From assembly GCA_003235785.1 (NCBI GenBank), contig QJYE01000539.1, positions 1 to 5,945 on the forward strand: a stretch of DNA of 5,945 nucleotides, read 5' to 3'. This document shows, piece by piece, positions 1-5,945 of this stretch. Position numbers and translations under genes: made by a program. Position 1 is the stretch's first letter; each line of letters begins with the position of its first letter. The DNA is from Nitrospirota bacterium. GTDB lineage: Bacteria > Nitrospirota > Nitrospiria > Nitrospirales > UBA8639. The notes under the pieces are model-generated. The model was not told where the DNA came from and did no database searches. It saw only the letters and a list, made by a program, of their open reading frames with translations.

Positions 1-21
1 CAGAAAATTTCAATTTTAATG

Positions 22-42
22 AAAAAGTCCAAGAAATCTTGG
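22..42 (-). terminator. Possible weak Rho-independent terminator downstream of the Pal-like gene
   Basis: Read on the minus strand, CCAAG and CTTGG flank a four-base ATTT loop and are followed after two bases by a run of five T. This lies about 106-126 bases after the stop of the Pal-like lipoprotein gene. The stem is short (5 bp), so it would be weak. The rest of 1-147 shows no gene and no other element that I can support. Confidence 0.3.
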
Positions 43-147
43 CTGGAAATTTCGGATAGAACGAAGAGTCGAATTTTTATGCGCAGAAGGGAGAAGATGA
101 TGATGGTGAGAGAAGATCAAATTTCTCTTTGAGATAATGAAGGTAGC

Positions 148-702
148 CTATTCTAACAAGAGATCAGCTCGTCGATTGAACTGGTGGCAGCGATGCTCAT
201 CATCCATATCGCAGAGCACTAAGGTGTTCCCATATGAAACAATATCCAAACGAGACCGTGGAATGCCCAAATGAGACAAATAGTCTTTCACGGCTTTTGC
301 CCGTCTCATGCCCAATACCATGTTATAGCTTTCGCTTCCACGAATATCCGTATGACCCTCAATCGTGAGCCCATACTTTGAAAAAGTCCTCATCCATATA
401 GCTGTGGCATCTAATCGGTCTCGCACTTCAGAAGTAATTTCCCAACTATCATACGGAAAATAGACTGTTGGAAACGGATCGGCCTTGCTAGGGCCTTTGA
501 AAGCTACCTCTTCAGTCTCTTCAGGGATAGCCATGGGATCTTTGAGGGCTGAGGATTCAGAAGATGGCGACGGAGGAAGAGAAGTCAAAATTGGCTTTGG
601 GGTTTCGCCTTGAGTAGCTTCGGATGTGCGATGATTCATCGAGAGGGATTCACATCCCCAGGTCAAAGAAATAATGATTATGACAAGTAATCTTAGCAAC
701 AT
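148..702 (-). CDS. Pal/OmpA-family peptidoglycan-binding outer-membrane lipoprotein
   Basis: Predicted 184-residue lipoprotein that would tie the outer membrane to peptidoglycan. I chose the ATG at 702 because AAAGGAGGAGG sits 7 bases upstream; an in-frame ATG at 738 lies before this site and would spoil the signal peptide. Residues 1-16 (MLLRLLVIIIISLTWG) form a signal sequence ending at Cys17. The lipobox is imperfect: Thr-Trp-Gly precede the Cys, with Leu at -4. Residue +2 is Glu, not the Asp inner-membrane retention signal of E. coli. Residues 20-75 are a Pro/Ser/Glu-rich linker. Residues 78-184 are an OmpA C-terminal domain: TVYFPYDSWEI, GHTDIRG (116-122), YNMVLGMRRAKAV, SYG, and a terminal NRRAD. 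Asp119 and Arg134 match the family's diaminopimelate-binding pair. Cys164 and Cys172 before NRR could form a disulfide. No tolB or tolA lies next to it, so I call it Pal-like rather than pal. Confidence 0.9.
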   Translation of the reverse strand: MLLRLLVIIIISLTWGCESLSMNHRTSEATQGETPKPILTSLPPSPSSESSALKDPMAIPEETEEVAFKGPSKADPFPTVYFPYDSWEITSEVRDRLDATAIWMRTFSKYGLTIEGHTDIRGSESYNMVLGMRRAKAVKDYLSHLGIPRSRLDIVSYGNTLVLCDMDDEHRCHQFNRRADLLLE

Positions 703-709
703 AAAGCAA

Positions 710-720
710 CCTCCTCCTTT
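710..720 (-). promoter_or_regulatory. Strong Shine-Dalgarno site that fixes the Pal-like start at 702
   Basis: The minus strand reads AAAGGAGGAGG, then 7 bases, then ATG at 702-700. It lies inside the longer reading frame that starts at 738, which argues that translation begins at 702. Confidence 0.8.
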
Positions 721-883
721 TTTCATGTTTGTCGGCAAAGTGGAGGAAAGACTTTAGGTACACCAAAGGAAACCATGCGTTTTTCTTGAGGGTAGGAACG
801 AACAGAAACACAAAACCAGGCTGAAGAAGGTTCTGTAATTCGAAAGCAACAAAACATTTTGAGAGGTCAGTACAAGAAAAGTC

Positions 884-1075
884 TTATAAATGTACATTCC
901 GAAGGTCATCTATCACTTGAACGGGTGTTAGGGCTCCACTGACGGAGGAAAAAGTATCAATCAAATTGACCCCAAGAACATGAAGAGCGCCGGCGATTAC
1001 GATCCCAATTAAACTCATAAGCAGTGAATACTCAATGGCAGCCGCCCCTTGCTCATCATGAAAAAATTGCCCCAT
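884..1075 (-). CDS. Flp/Fap-type class IVb pilin (small prepilin)
   Basis: Predicted 63-residue prepilin of the Flp/Fap family, the major subunit of tight-adherence (Tad) pili. It has a short leader (MGQFFHDEQG) with a prepilin peptidase site after Gly10. This is followed by AAAIEYSLL, giving Glu at +5 and Tyr at +6 of the mature chain, both hallmarks of Flp pilins. Residues 17-39 form the hydrophobic helix, then comes the typical TFSSVSGAL segment and a short polar tail. The length is normal for the family. A strong Shine-Dalgarno site supports the start. No cpaA/tadV peptidase, cpaB/rcpC, tadA ATPase, tadB/C or secretin gene is visible here, so the assembly machinery must be elsewhere if the pilin is used. 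The gap to the Pal-like gene is about 180 bases, and I see no convincing terminator in it. Confidence 0.9.
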   Translation of the reverse strand: MGQFFHDEQGAAAIEYSLLMSLIGIVIAGALHVLGVNLIDTFSSVSGALTPVQVIDDLRNVHL

Positions 1076-1083
1076 TGGTGGAT

Positions 1084-1093
1084 ACCTCCTTTT
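1084..1093 (-). promoter_or_regulatory. Shine-Dalgarno site of the Flp pilin gene
   Basis: The minus strand reads AAAAGGAGGT, then 8 bases, then ATG at 1075-1073. It is near-ideal, as expected for a highly expressed pilin. Confidence 0.8.
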
Positions 1094-1115
1094 GTACTCT
1101 CAAGATTCCCAACTA

Positions 1116-1301
1116 TTATTTTATAGTTAGGTCATATGCAAAGGGCGAACCATCAGCCCACTGAGCCTCATTGCCATTTTCTTGATTTCCGTTTCTGTCA
1201 GTCACAGTCTGGTTCTCATCAACAGAAGGATATGAGCCATTAAACGACAACCAAAACATGACAAAAATAATGACAATTTCAGACCTATTGAAAGACGACA
1301 C
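1116..1301 (-). CDS. Doubtful small exported or membrane protein, 61 codons
   Basis: I do not recognise this frame. It starts with GTG at 1301 and would encode 61 residues. Residues 9-20 (IVIIFVMFWLSF) are hydrophobic after a short polar stretch containing one Arg, which resembles a signal anchor or signal peptide. The rest is polar and rich in Asn, Asp, Glu and Gln (DENQTVTDRNGNQENGNE), ending in YDLTIK. The only ribosome-site-like sequence, AGGTGA, abuts the GTG with no spacing, which is poor support. A later ATG at codon 15 would cut into the hydrophobic segment. It ends about 40 bases before the pilin start on the same strand, so co-transcription is possible. It may equally be a chance frame in low-GC DNA. 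Confidence 0.3.
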   Translation of the reverse strand: MSSFNRSEIVIIFVMFWLSFNGSYPSVDENQTVTDRNGNQENGNEAQWADGSPFAYDLTIK

Positions 1302-1458
1302 TCACCTATTCAAATACAATGTTCATGAAAAAATTGAATTCTAAAAGATTCATGTCAACAGTAGTGACGAAATCTTCACGAATACCACTAAAGAACTATC
1401 AGCGATGGGACTGAATTCACAGCAAAAAGCTCTGCACAGAACATTCAACCCAATGTGA

Positions 1459-2160
1459 GCCGCAGGCCAAGCCGTCATTACCGGCAATGCCACCTTCGTG
1501 ACCATGCTTCTGGGAATTCCCAGCATCAACAAGATCTCCCATTCAATGCAGCGACTGGCCCAAGCATGCAGAGCACCCATCCTGGGTGCCATCAACGGAC
1601 AAGTTGAAGGCATCTTTGGAATACCGACACCCGGAATCCAAAGAAGCCATTCAGCAACTCATAAAGGCAGGGCTGGTTGTCATGATGCTAACGGGAGATC
1701 ATCACCAGGTCGCCAAAACCATTGCTTCGGACTTGGGAAGGACACATTTCCTTACAGGGATTCTTCCTGATCAAAATGCAGCAGAAATTACAGAACCAAG
1801 GGAAGCGAGTGGCCATGGAACCGGCACAAACTCACAATTATGAGTGGCGACATTCGAGGCATTCACAAAGCTATGCAATTAAACCGAACCCCAATGCACA
1901 TGCTTCACCAAAATTTGAAATGGGCCTTTGGCTACAATCTTGTGCTTGTTCCTCTGGCGGGATGCATTCTGTACCCGCTTTTCCAAAGAAGAGGCAGAGT
2001 TCCTCACGGTCTTCAGTAAGTCTTTAGGGAATATGGATTTCTCCAACCCATCATGGCTGCGGCAGCCATGGCCCTCAGCTCGGTCAGCATGGTCACCAAT
2101 TCCTTACTTCTCAAAAGAATCCCTTTAGCGTATTCCCTCTTAAGACGGTGTGTATCCTAA
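1459..2160 (+). pseudogene. Decayed P1B-type (Cu+-like) transporting ATPase, C-terminal remnant
   Basis: This is a non-functional remnant of a heavy-metal P-type ATPase that can be traced through three frames. Frame 1, from 1459, gives AAGQAVITGN and then INGQVEGIFGI, the end of the nucleotide-binding domain. After a shift near 1620, frame 2 gives ESKEAIQQLIKAGLVVMMLTGD (TGD at 1691-1699) and TGILPDQNAAEI, which are P-domain sequence. Frame 3 gives LQNQGKRVAM near 1788-1817. Frame 2 then gives GTGTN, and frame 1 resumes at 1837 with IMSGDIRGIHKAMQL. The last part covers the two C-terminal membrane helices: GYNLVLVP (YNx4P, 1933-1953) and MALSS (MxxSS, 2068-2082). Those signatures are typical of Cu+ P1B-1 pumps such as CopA. 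The GDGxNDxP hinge, the DKTGT phosphorylation site, the CPC helix and the metal-binding domains are missing. Frame-1 stops lie at 1456-1458 and 2017-2019. No single product can be made. Confidence 0.85.
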
Positions 2161-2215
2161 AATGTTTAGGGACTCGTTGGAGATTCAGCCTAGGAAGTCT
2201 GGCAATCAAAAAAAA

Positions 2216-5200
2216 TCATGCCGGGTTGCGTATCGCTTTTCGGGGAATCGCAGCTTGAAGGGCTCGTGCCATCTCATCCATTAGCACCGGTTTGGTTAAA
2301 TACGCCTTCAGCCCCATCGCTTCAGCTTTCTTCTCATTCATCGTGTAACTAAATCCAGAGCATAAGATCACTGGAAAACTAGGTCGAAGACGGATCACCT
2401 GTTTCGCCAGCATTTCCCCAGTCATACTTGGCATCGTTTGATCGGTCACAAGAACATCGAAACGATCAGGATTCTGTGTAAACGAATCCAAAGCCTCAGA
2501 AGCGTTGGTGAAAATTTCAACTTGATATCCCAAAGCTTCCAACATGTCTTTCCCCCAACGGGCAATGGACACTTCATCATCAACAAACATAACCCGCCCC
2601 TCTCCAAAATAGGAGGCAGACGTAACGGAAACGGTCACCTCGGGTAGCGCCAGAAAGGCCGTACAGGGAAGATACAAGACAAATGTGGTGCCTTCATTTT
2701 CACGACTGTCAACCTGAATGATCCCACCATGATTGATGATCACTCCATGAATAACTGAAAGTCCCATTCCCGTCCCTTCTCCCACAGCCTTCGTGGTAAA
2801 GAAGGGATCGAAAATCCGCTTTTGAATATTCGGCGCCATCCCCCTTCCAGAATCGGCAAATGTCAGACAAATATAGGTCCCGACCGACATCCCCTGGCTC
2901 AACAAAATATCCCCCTCCTTCACCTGAACCTGATGCAACATCACCCGCAACGTCCCACCCTTATCACGCATCGCATGTTCGGCATTCGTCACAAGGTTCA
3001 TCACGACTTGATGAATTTGTGTGGCATCAGCAAGGACTGGAGAGGTGATCCGTTGAAGATCGACTTCTAGGGAAATAGTGGAAGGAAGTGAGGCGCGCAG
3101 CAAATTCATCGCTTCTTCGATGATCGGTTGGAGGTAAATGATCTTCTTGCCGGATTCATCCTGCCGACTAAAGGTTAGAATTTGACGAACGAGTTTTTTG
3201 GCGCGGTAGCCCGCCCTCAGCACCTCTTGCAGACGTGGCACCACCTCACTGTTTACTCCACTTTTCACCATTGCCAACTCGGTATACCCGATAATGGCAG
3301 ACAAAATATTATTAAAATCATGGGCAATGCCCCCGGCTAATGTCCCAATGGCATCCATTTTTTGCGCTTGGCGAAGCTGCTCCGCACTCTTGCGAAGAGC
3401 TTCCTCTGTTTCCCGCCGCTCCGTTAAATCTCGAATAAATCCACTAAACACAAATTGCCCTTTTGATCGTACCGCAGTCATCGCCATCTCAAGGGGAAAT
3501 TCATGACCTTCCCGATGCACGCCGATTAATTCCATCCGCTGATTCAAGATCTCACTCACCCCCGTATGAATGTAGCGTTGCAAACCCTCAAGATACCCCA
3601 CCCAATAAGTCCGGGGGATAATGGTAGAAACCAACGTTTGCCCAAGAATCTCTGTACGAGACCAACCAAACATGCGTTCAGCCTGCAAGTTCCAACTCAG
3701 GATATGCCCCGTCTCCGTAAAGGTGACGACCGCATCAAGGGCCGTATCCAAAACCAGCCGAGTCTGCGCCTCCCCTTCCCGCAAAGCCAGTTCGGATTTT
3801 TTTCGTTGCATAAACTGCCCGATTTGACTCCCGACAGAAAGCATTTGATGCAGCAAGGCTTGATCCGGCTCCTGAATCTCTCGATTAAAAAACTCCATAA
3901 CGCCATAAACCGCAGATCCTAGCTGAATGGGAAAGGCGAAGGCCGCATGTAATCCCTCTTCCGCGGCCATGGGTCCACGAGGAAAATTCGAATCGAGAAC
4001 AGCATCTGGAATCCAAACCGGCTGCCCAGCCTCCCATGTGCGACCGGGAAGACCGATTCCTTTTGAAAAAACCATGCCTTGTGTCAACAAGACAAACCGC
4101 GAAAAACGATCCTGAGACGCACGCCAAACCTCGACGCATTGCAAGACCTCTGACTCTGAATCGACCTGCCAGAGCACGCCCACCTCCCACCCCAAACTGT
4201 CACAGACTGCCCGAAGGATTTCCGGTGTGGCTTCTTGAATCGTGGCACATTCGGCCAACACCTGGGCCACCGCATATTGGGCAGCTAACCGACGTTCCGC
4301 CATTTTCTGTTCAGTCATATCGCGTAATAACACCGTGAATAGACGATGGCCCCAAAAAGGAGCTTCCGTCAACGTCACCATGAGTGGGAACACTGTCCCA
4401 TCTTTGCGTTTCCCTTGAAGTTCCTTAACCACCCCGGACATTCGAGTGGCCCCCTGGAGGCGATAGGTTAATAAAAACGTATCGCAGGCTGTTTGATCAG
4501 ATGACGCAAGCAAGGTCTGAAAGGGTTCTCCGATGATCTCCTTCATGGCATAGAGAAACATGGCCTCTGCTGTTTCATTAAAGGTCTCAATGATAGAAGA
4601 CTCATTAAACGTCACAATTCCTTCCCCAGCACTGGCGACAATGACCCGATTTTTTTCTTCATTTTCCTGAGTCGCGGGGTCCCGGGAATTCTTTTCAGAC
4701 ACGATAAAGATTCCGCTCAAGAACATCACCGCCAATTCCAGGAGACATAGGACGATACCGCCCTGAAGATATGGCTGTTGGATTTCTTGAAGATCAATCC
4801 TGGCTGCCACGTGTAAGAACGAGTTTCGAATGGGGGCAGTGGCCGTTAGGAATATCCTCCCCTGCCCATCAACAAGGAGTTTCGACTCAGGATGAGGAAA
4901 AACTGGCCATTCCCCTGAATTGATTCCTTCCCCGATTAACACGATTTCACCGGTTTCGCCAAAATGATGTGGGGTCTGTTGCATGTCAAAAATTCGCTGA
5001 ACTCGAACCGCAAGTGTTCCGTGGTCAGAAAGGCTGGTGTCATCTATCGATGATGGCTCGCTAAGAGCTTCTAATTGCTTGGCATGTAGCAAAGCAAGAT
5101 CCATCACACGAGCGCGTTCTCGTTCGAGAGCTCCACCATACAACCAATACACCAGGAGCCCACTAGAAATCATAAGGAGACAGGCCAACAAAAAAAAGAA

Positions 5201-5227
5201 CGGACGGATGGGAACCCCCCTGACCAT
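2216..5227 (-). CDS. Membrane-bound hybrid histidine kinase: TM-sensor-TM-PAS-GAF-PAS-HisKA-HATPase-REC
   Basis: Large two-component sensor, about 1003 residues from the ATG at 5227. TM1 is about residues 9-31, a periplasmic sensor region without a recognised family about 34-155, and TM2 about 155-177. PAS1 is about 193-307, ending VLLRDMTEQ. GAF is about 322-474, with GLPGRTW and GLHAAFAFPI. PAS2 is about 487-605, ending GFIRDLTERR. HisKA carries GGIAHDFNN with phospho-acceptor His636 (codon 3320-3322). The ATPase domain shows the N box (NLVTNAEHA, Asn748), G1 DSGRGM (Asp792), F box IFDPFFTTK, and G2 GEGTGMGLS (816-824). A C-terminal receiver carries Asp883/Asp884, phospho-acceptor Asp929 (codon 2441-2443), Ser957 and Lys979. 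All catalytic residues are present, so it should be active. The ligand is unknown. The ATG at 5227 lacks a clear ribosome site. The frame stays open to a TTG at 5356, but those 43 codons do not look like a leader and also lack one. No response regulator adjoins it. Confidence 0.93.
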   Translation of the reverse strand: MVRGVPIRPFFFLLACLLMISSGLLVYWLYGGALERERARVMDLALLHAKQLEALSEPSSIDDTSLSDHGTLAVRVQRIFDMQQTPHHFGETGEIVLIGEGINSGEWPVFPHPESKLLVDGQGRIFLTATAPIRNSFLHVAARIDLQEIQQPYLQGGIVLCLLELAVMFLSGIFIVSEKNSRDPATQENEEKNRVIVASAGEGIVTFNESSIIETFNETAEAMFLYAMKEIIGEPFQTLLASSDQTACDTFLLTYRLQGATRMSGVVKELQGKRKDGTVFPLMVTLTEAPFWGHRLFTVLLRDMTEQKMAERRLAAQYAVAQVLAECATIQEATPEILRAVCDSLGWEVGVLWQVDSESEVLQCVEVWRASQDRFSRFVLLTQGMVFSKGIGLPGRTWEAGQPVWIPDAVLDSNFPRGPMAAEEGLHAAFAFPIQLGSAVYGVMEFFNREIQEPDQALLHQMLSVGSQIGQFMQRKKSELALREGEAQTRLVLDTALDAVVTFTETGHILSWNLQAERMFGWSRTEILGQTLVSTIIPRTYWVGYLEGLQRYIHTGVSEILNQRMELIGVHREGHEFPLEMAMTAVRSKGQFVFSGFIRDLTERRETEEALRKSAEQLRQAQKMDAIGTLAGGIAHDFNNILSAIIGYTELAMVKSGVNSEVVPRLQEVLRAGYRAKKLVRQILTFSRQDESGKKIIYLQPIIEEAMNLLRASLPSTISLEVDLQRITSPVLADATQIHQVVMNLVTNAEHAMRDKGGTLRVMLHQVQVKEGDILLSQGMSVGTYICLTFADSGRGMAPNIQKRIFDPFFTTKAVGEGTGMGLSVIHGVIINHGGIIQVDSRENEGTTFVLYLPCTAFLALPEVTVSVTSASYFGEGRVMFVDDEVSIARWGKDMLEALGYQVEIFTNASEALDSFTQNPDRFDVLVTDQTMPSMTGEMLAKQVIRLRPSFPVILCSGFSYTMNEKKAEAMGLKAYLTKPVLMDEMARALQAAIPRKAIRNPA

Positions 5228-5498
5228 TAGAAATTGGCAAGAAAGAACGGAGAACGTGGTTGTAGGAAAGAAAATGGAAGGAGCGAGGAGGCAGGCCAAT
5301 TCGTGGCCCTGAAGAGAACACCCATGGTGCCTATAGCCCAACAAGTGAGACAACAAAAAGCCAAGAACTCACCCGAAAATAAAGAATACGTGGTTTCCCT
5401 AGAAAAGTCTATAAAGAAAGCAGAAGAAGAGAGAACACCATCTACTCTGGTCTCTCAGCGAGGAATGGTGCTGAATGAAAGAATGGGCACAAGGAGAG
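5228..5498. other. Intergenic leader between the TonB-like and kinase genes
   Basis: I see no supportable gene in these 271 bases. The plus strand is notably purine-rich (many GAAAGAA, GGAGGAGG-like and AGAAGAAGAGA runs), so a kinase transcript would have a long pyrimidine-rich leader. Open frames on the plus strand here have weak starts and low-complexity products. No convincing sigma-70 or sigma-54 promoter could be picked out. Confidence 0.4.
5429..5456 (-). terminator. Imperfect hairpin after the TonB-like gene
   Basis: GAGAGA and TCTCTC pair, with an inner CCA/TGG separated from the outer stem by a three-base bulge. The element is 43-70 bases past the stop of the TonB-like gene. Downstream on the minus strand the sequence is pyrimidine-rich (TTCTTCTGC) but has no true T run, so a terminator function is only possible. 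Confidence 0.2.
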
Positions 5499-5942
5499 TT
5501 ATTGAGTGCGGAAATGGATACGTATAGAAACCTCACCGTCCACGGGATGGTCTCCATCCATTTGTGGCAAAAACGTCCACTGCTTGAGAGCCTGCAAGGA
5601 AACTTGGGTCAATTCACGATTGGTAGCAGGCTGAAGAATGACGACCGTCGCCTCTCCCGCTTTGTTGACGAGAAAGCGGACCTTAAGCCAATCATCAAGT
5701 TCTTTACCCTCCAACTGCCTAGGCACAATGGGCCATGGGGTCTTCTGAGGGACAGGGCCGAGTTGTTGATCTTTATTGAGTCGCAGCCCATGAACATGAA
5801 CCAAGGGAAGCATGTCAACCTGTGCATCTTCAGCATGATCGGACTGATGCGTGGGAAAATCCGTTTGCTCAGCCTGAGCCAGACTCGGCATGTTTCCAAA
5901 AAACCAACCTGTGATCATCACCCCCAAAACCCACAGCCACAT
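5499..5942 (-). CDS. TonB C-terminal-domain protein, possibly missing its N-terminus at the window edge
   Basis: 147 residues are visible. Residues 1-16 are hydrophobic and residues 17-24 end in SLAQA, which looks like a signal-peptidase I site (AQA before EQ). Residues 25-72 are a polar His/Asp/Gln/Pro-containing linker. Residues 73-147 match the TonB C-terminal fold: LKVRFLVNKAGEATVVILQPATNRE, then LQALKQWTFLP and a closing VSIRIHF. In energised TonB this domain contacts outer-membrane receptors, and the N-terminal helix stays in the inner membrane with ExbB/ExbD. Here the apparent cleavage site and lack of a long Pro-rich spacer suggest a freely periplasmic TonB-CTD protein. The ATG at 5942 is three bases from the window end and the visible N-terminus has no basic residue. 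The real start may therefore lie further upstream, outside the window. No exbB, exbD or receptor gene is visible. Confidence 0.8.
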   Translation of the reverse strand: MWLWVLGVMITGWFFGNMPSLAQAEQTDFPTHQSDHAEDAQVDMLPLVHVHGLRLNKDQQLGPVPQKTPWPIVPRQLEGKELDDWLKVRFLVNKAGEATVVILQPATNRELTQVSLQALKQWTFLPQMDGDHPVDGEVSIRIHFRTQ

Positions 5943-5945
5943 AAT

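Noticed and set aside
723..857. 45-codon minus-strand frame between the pilin and Pal-like genes
   Set aside because: It has no ribosome site, its product has no recognisable features, and it runs into the ribosome site region of the Pal-like gene.
1322..1358. TTGACA on the minus strand upstream of the small frame and pilin, as a possible -35 box
   Set aside because: The -35 hexamer is perfect, but the best -10-like hexamers (TAGAAT, TTCAAT) are 9 and 14 bases away. That is too close for a normal sigma-70 promoter, so I do not call it.
1350..1613. 87-residue minus-strand frame
   Set aside because: It is antisense to the ATPase remnant, whose plus-strand blocks match a known family. The minus product matches nothing I recognise.
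2161..2215. Possible bidirectional terminator between the ATPase remnant and the kinase
   Set aside because: The minus strand has a run of eight T just after the kinase stop, but I found no stable stem before it.
3885..4190. Several frames of 60-120 codons on both strands inside 2400-4340
   Set aside because: All lie within the kinase gene, which has continuous domain matches throughout. They are out-of-frame shadows.
5234..5527. 97-residue plus-strand frame rich in Lys/Glu
   Set aside because: It starts with TTG, lacks a ribosome site, and its composition simply reflects the purine-rich plus strand. It also overlaps the ends of two minus-strand genes.

Overview
The window looks like chromosomal DNA from a Gram-negative (diderm) bacterium. 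It encodes an OmpA/Pal-type lipoprotein, a TonB C-terminal-domain protein, a Flp pilin and a large membrane-bound hybrid histidine kinase. Base composition looks moderate, close to half GC by eye. The style of the Flp pilin, the Pal-like protein and the PAS/GAF kinase would suit an environmental lineage such as Nitrospirota, but that placement is only an impression and nothing here proves it.

Layout from left to right: a possible weak terminator (22-42), a Pal/OmpA-like lipoprotein gene (148-702, minus), a Flp/Fap-type class IVb pilin gene (884-1075, minus) and a doubtful 61-codon frame just upstream of it (1116-1301, minus). Next comes a decayed copper-type P1B-ATPase remnant on the opposite strand (1459-2160, plus). 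A hybrid sensor kinase of about 1000 residues follows (2216-5227, minus), then a pyrimidine-rich leader/intergenic stretch (5228-5498), and a TonB-CTD protein that runs to or past the right edge (5499-5942, minus). All intact genes are on the minus strand; only the pseudogene is on the plus strand.

The intact genes share a cell-envelope theme: peptidoglycan-anchored lipoprotein, surface pilin, membrane sensor, periplasmic TonB-like domain. They do not form an obvious operon, since the gaps are 100-280 bases, and I see no complete undescribed system. The most informative observation is the ATPase remnant. It can be followed through all three plus frames and keeps the TGD, YNx4P and MxxSS signatures. 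It has lost the phosphorylation half of the protein and the GDGxNDxP hinge. The kinase is an orphan: it carries its own receiver domain and no DNA-binding response regulator is visible beside it.
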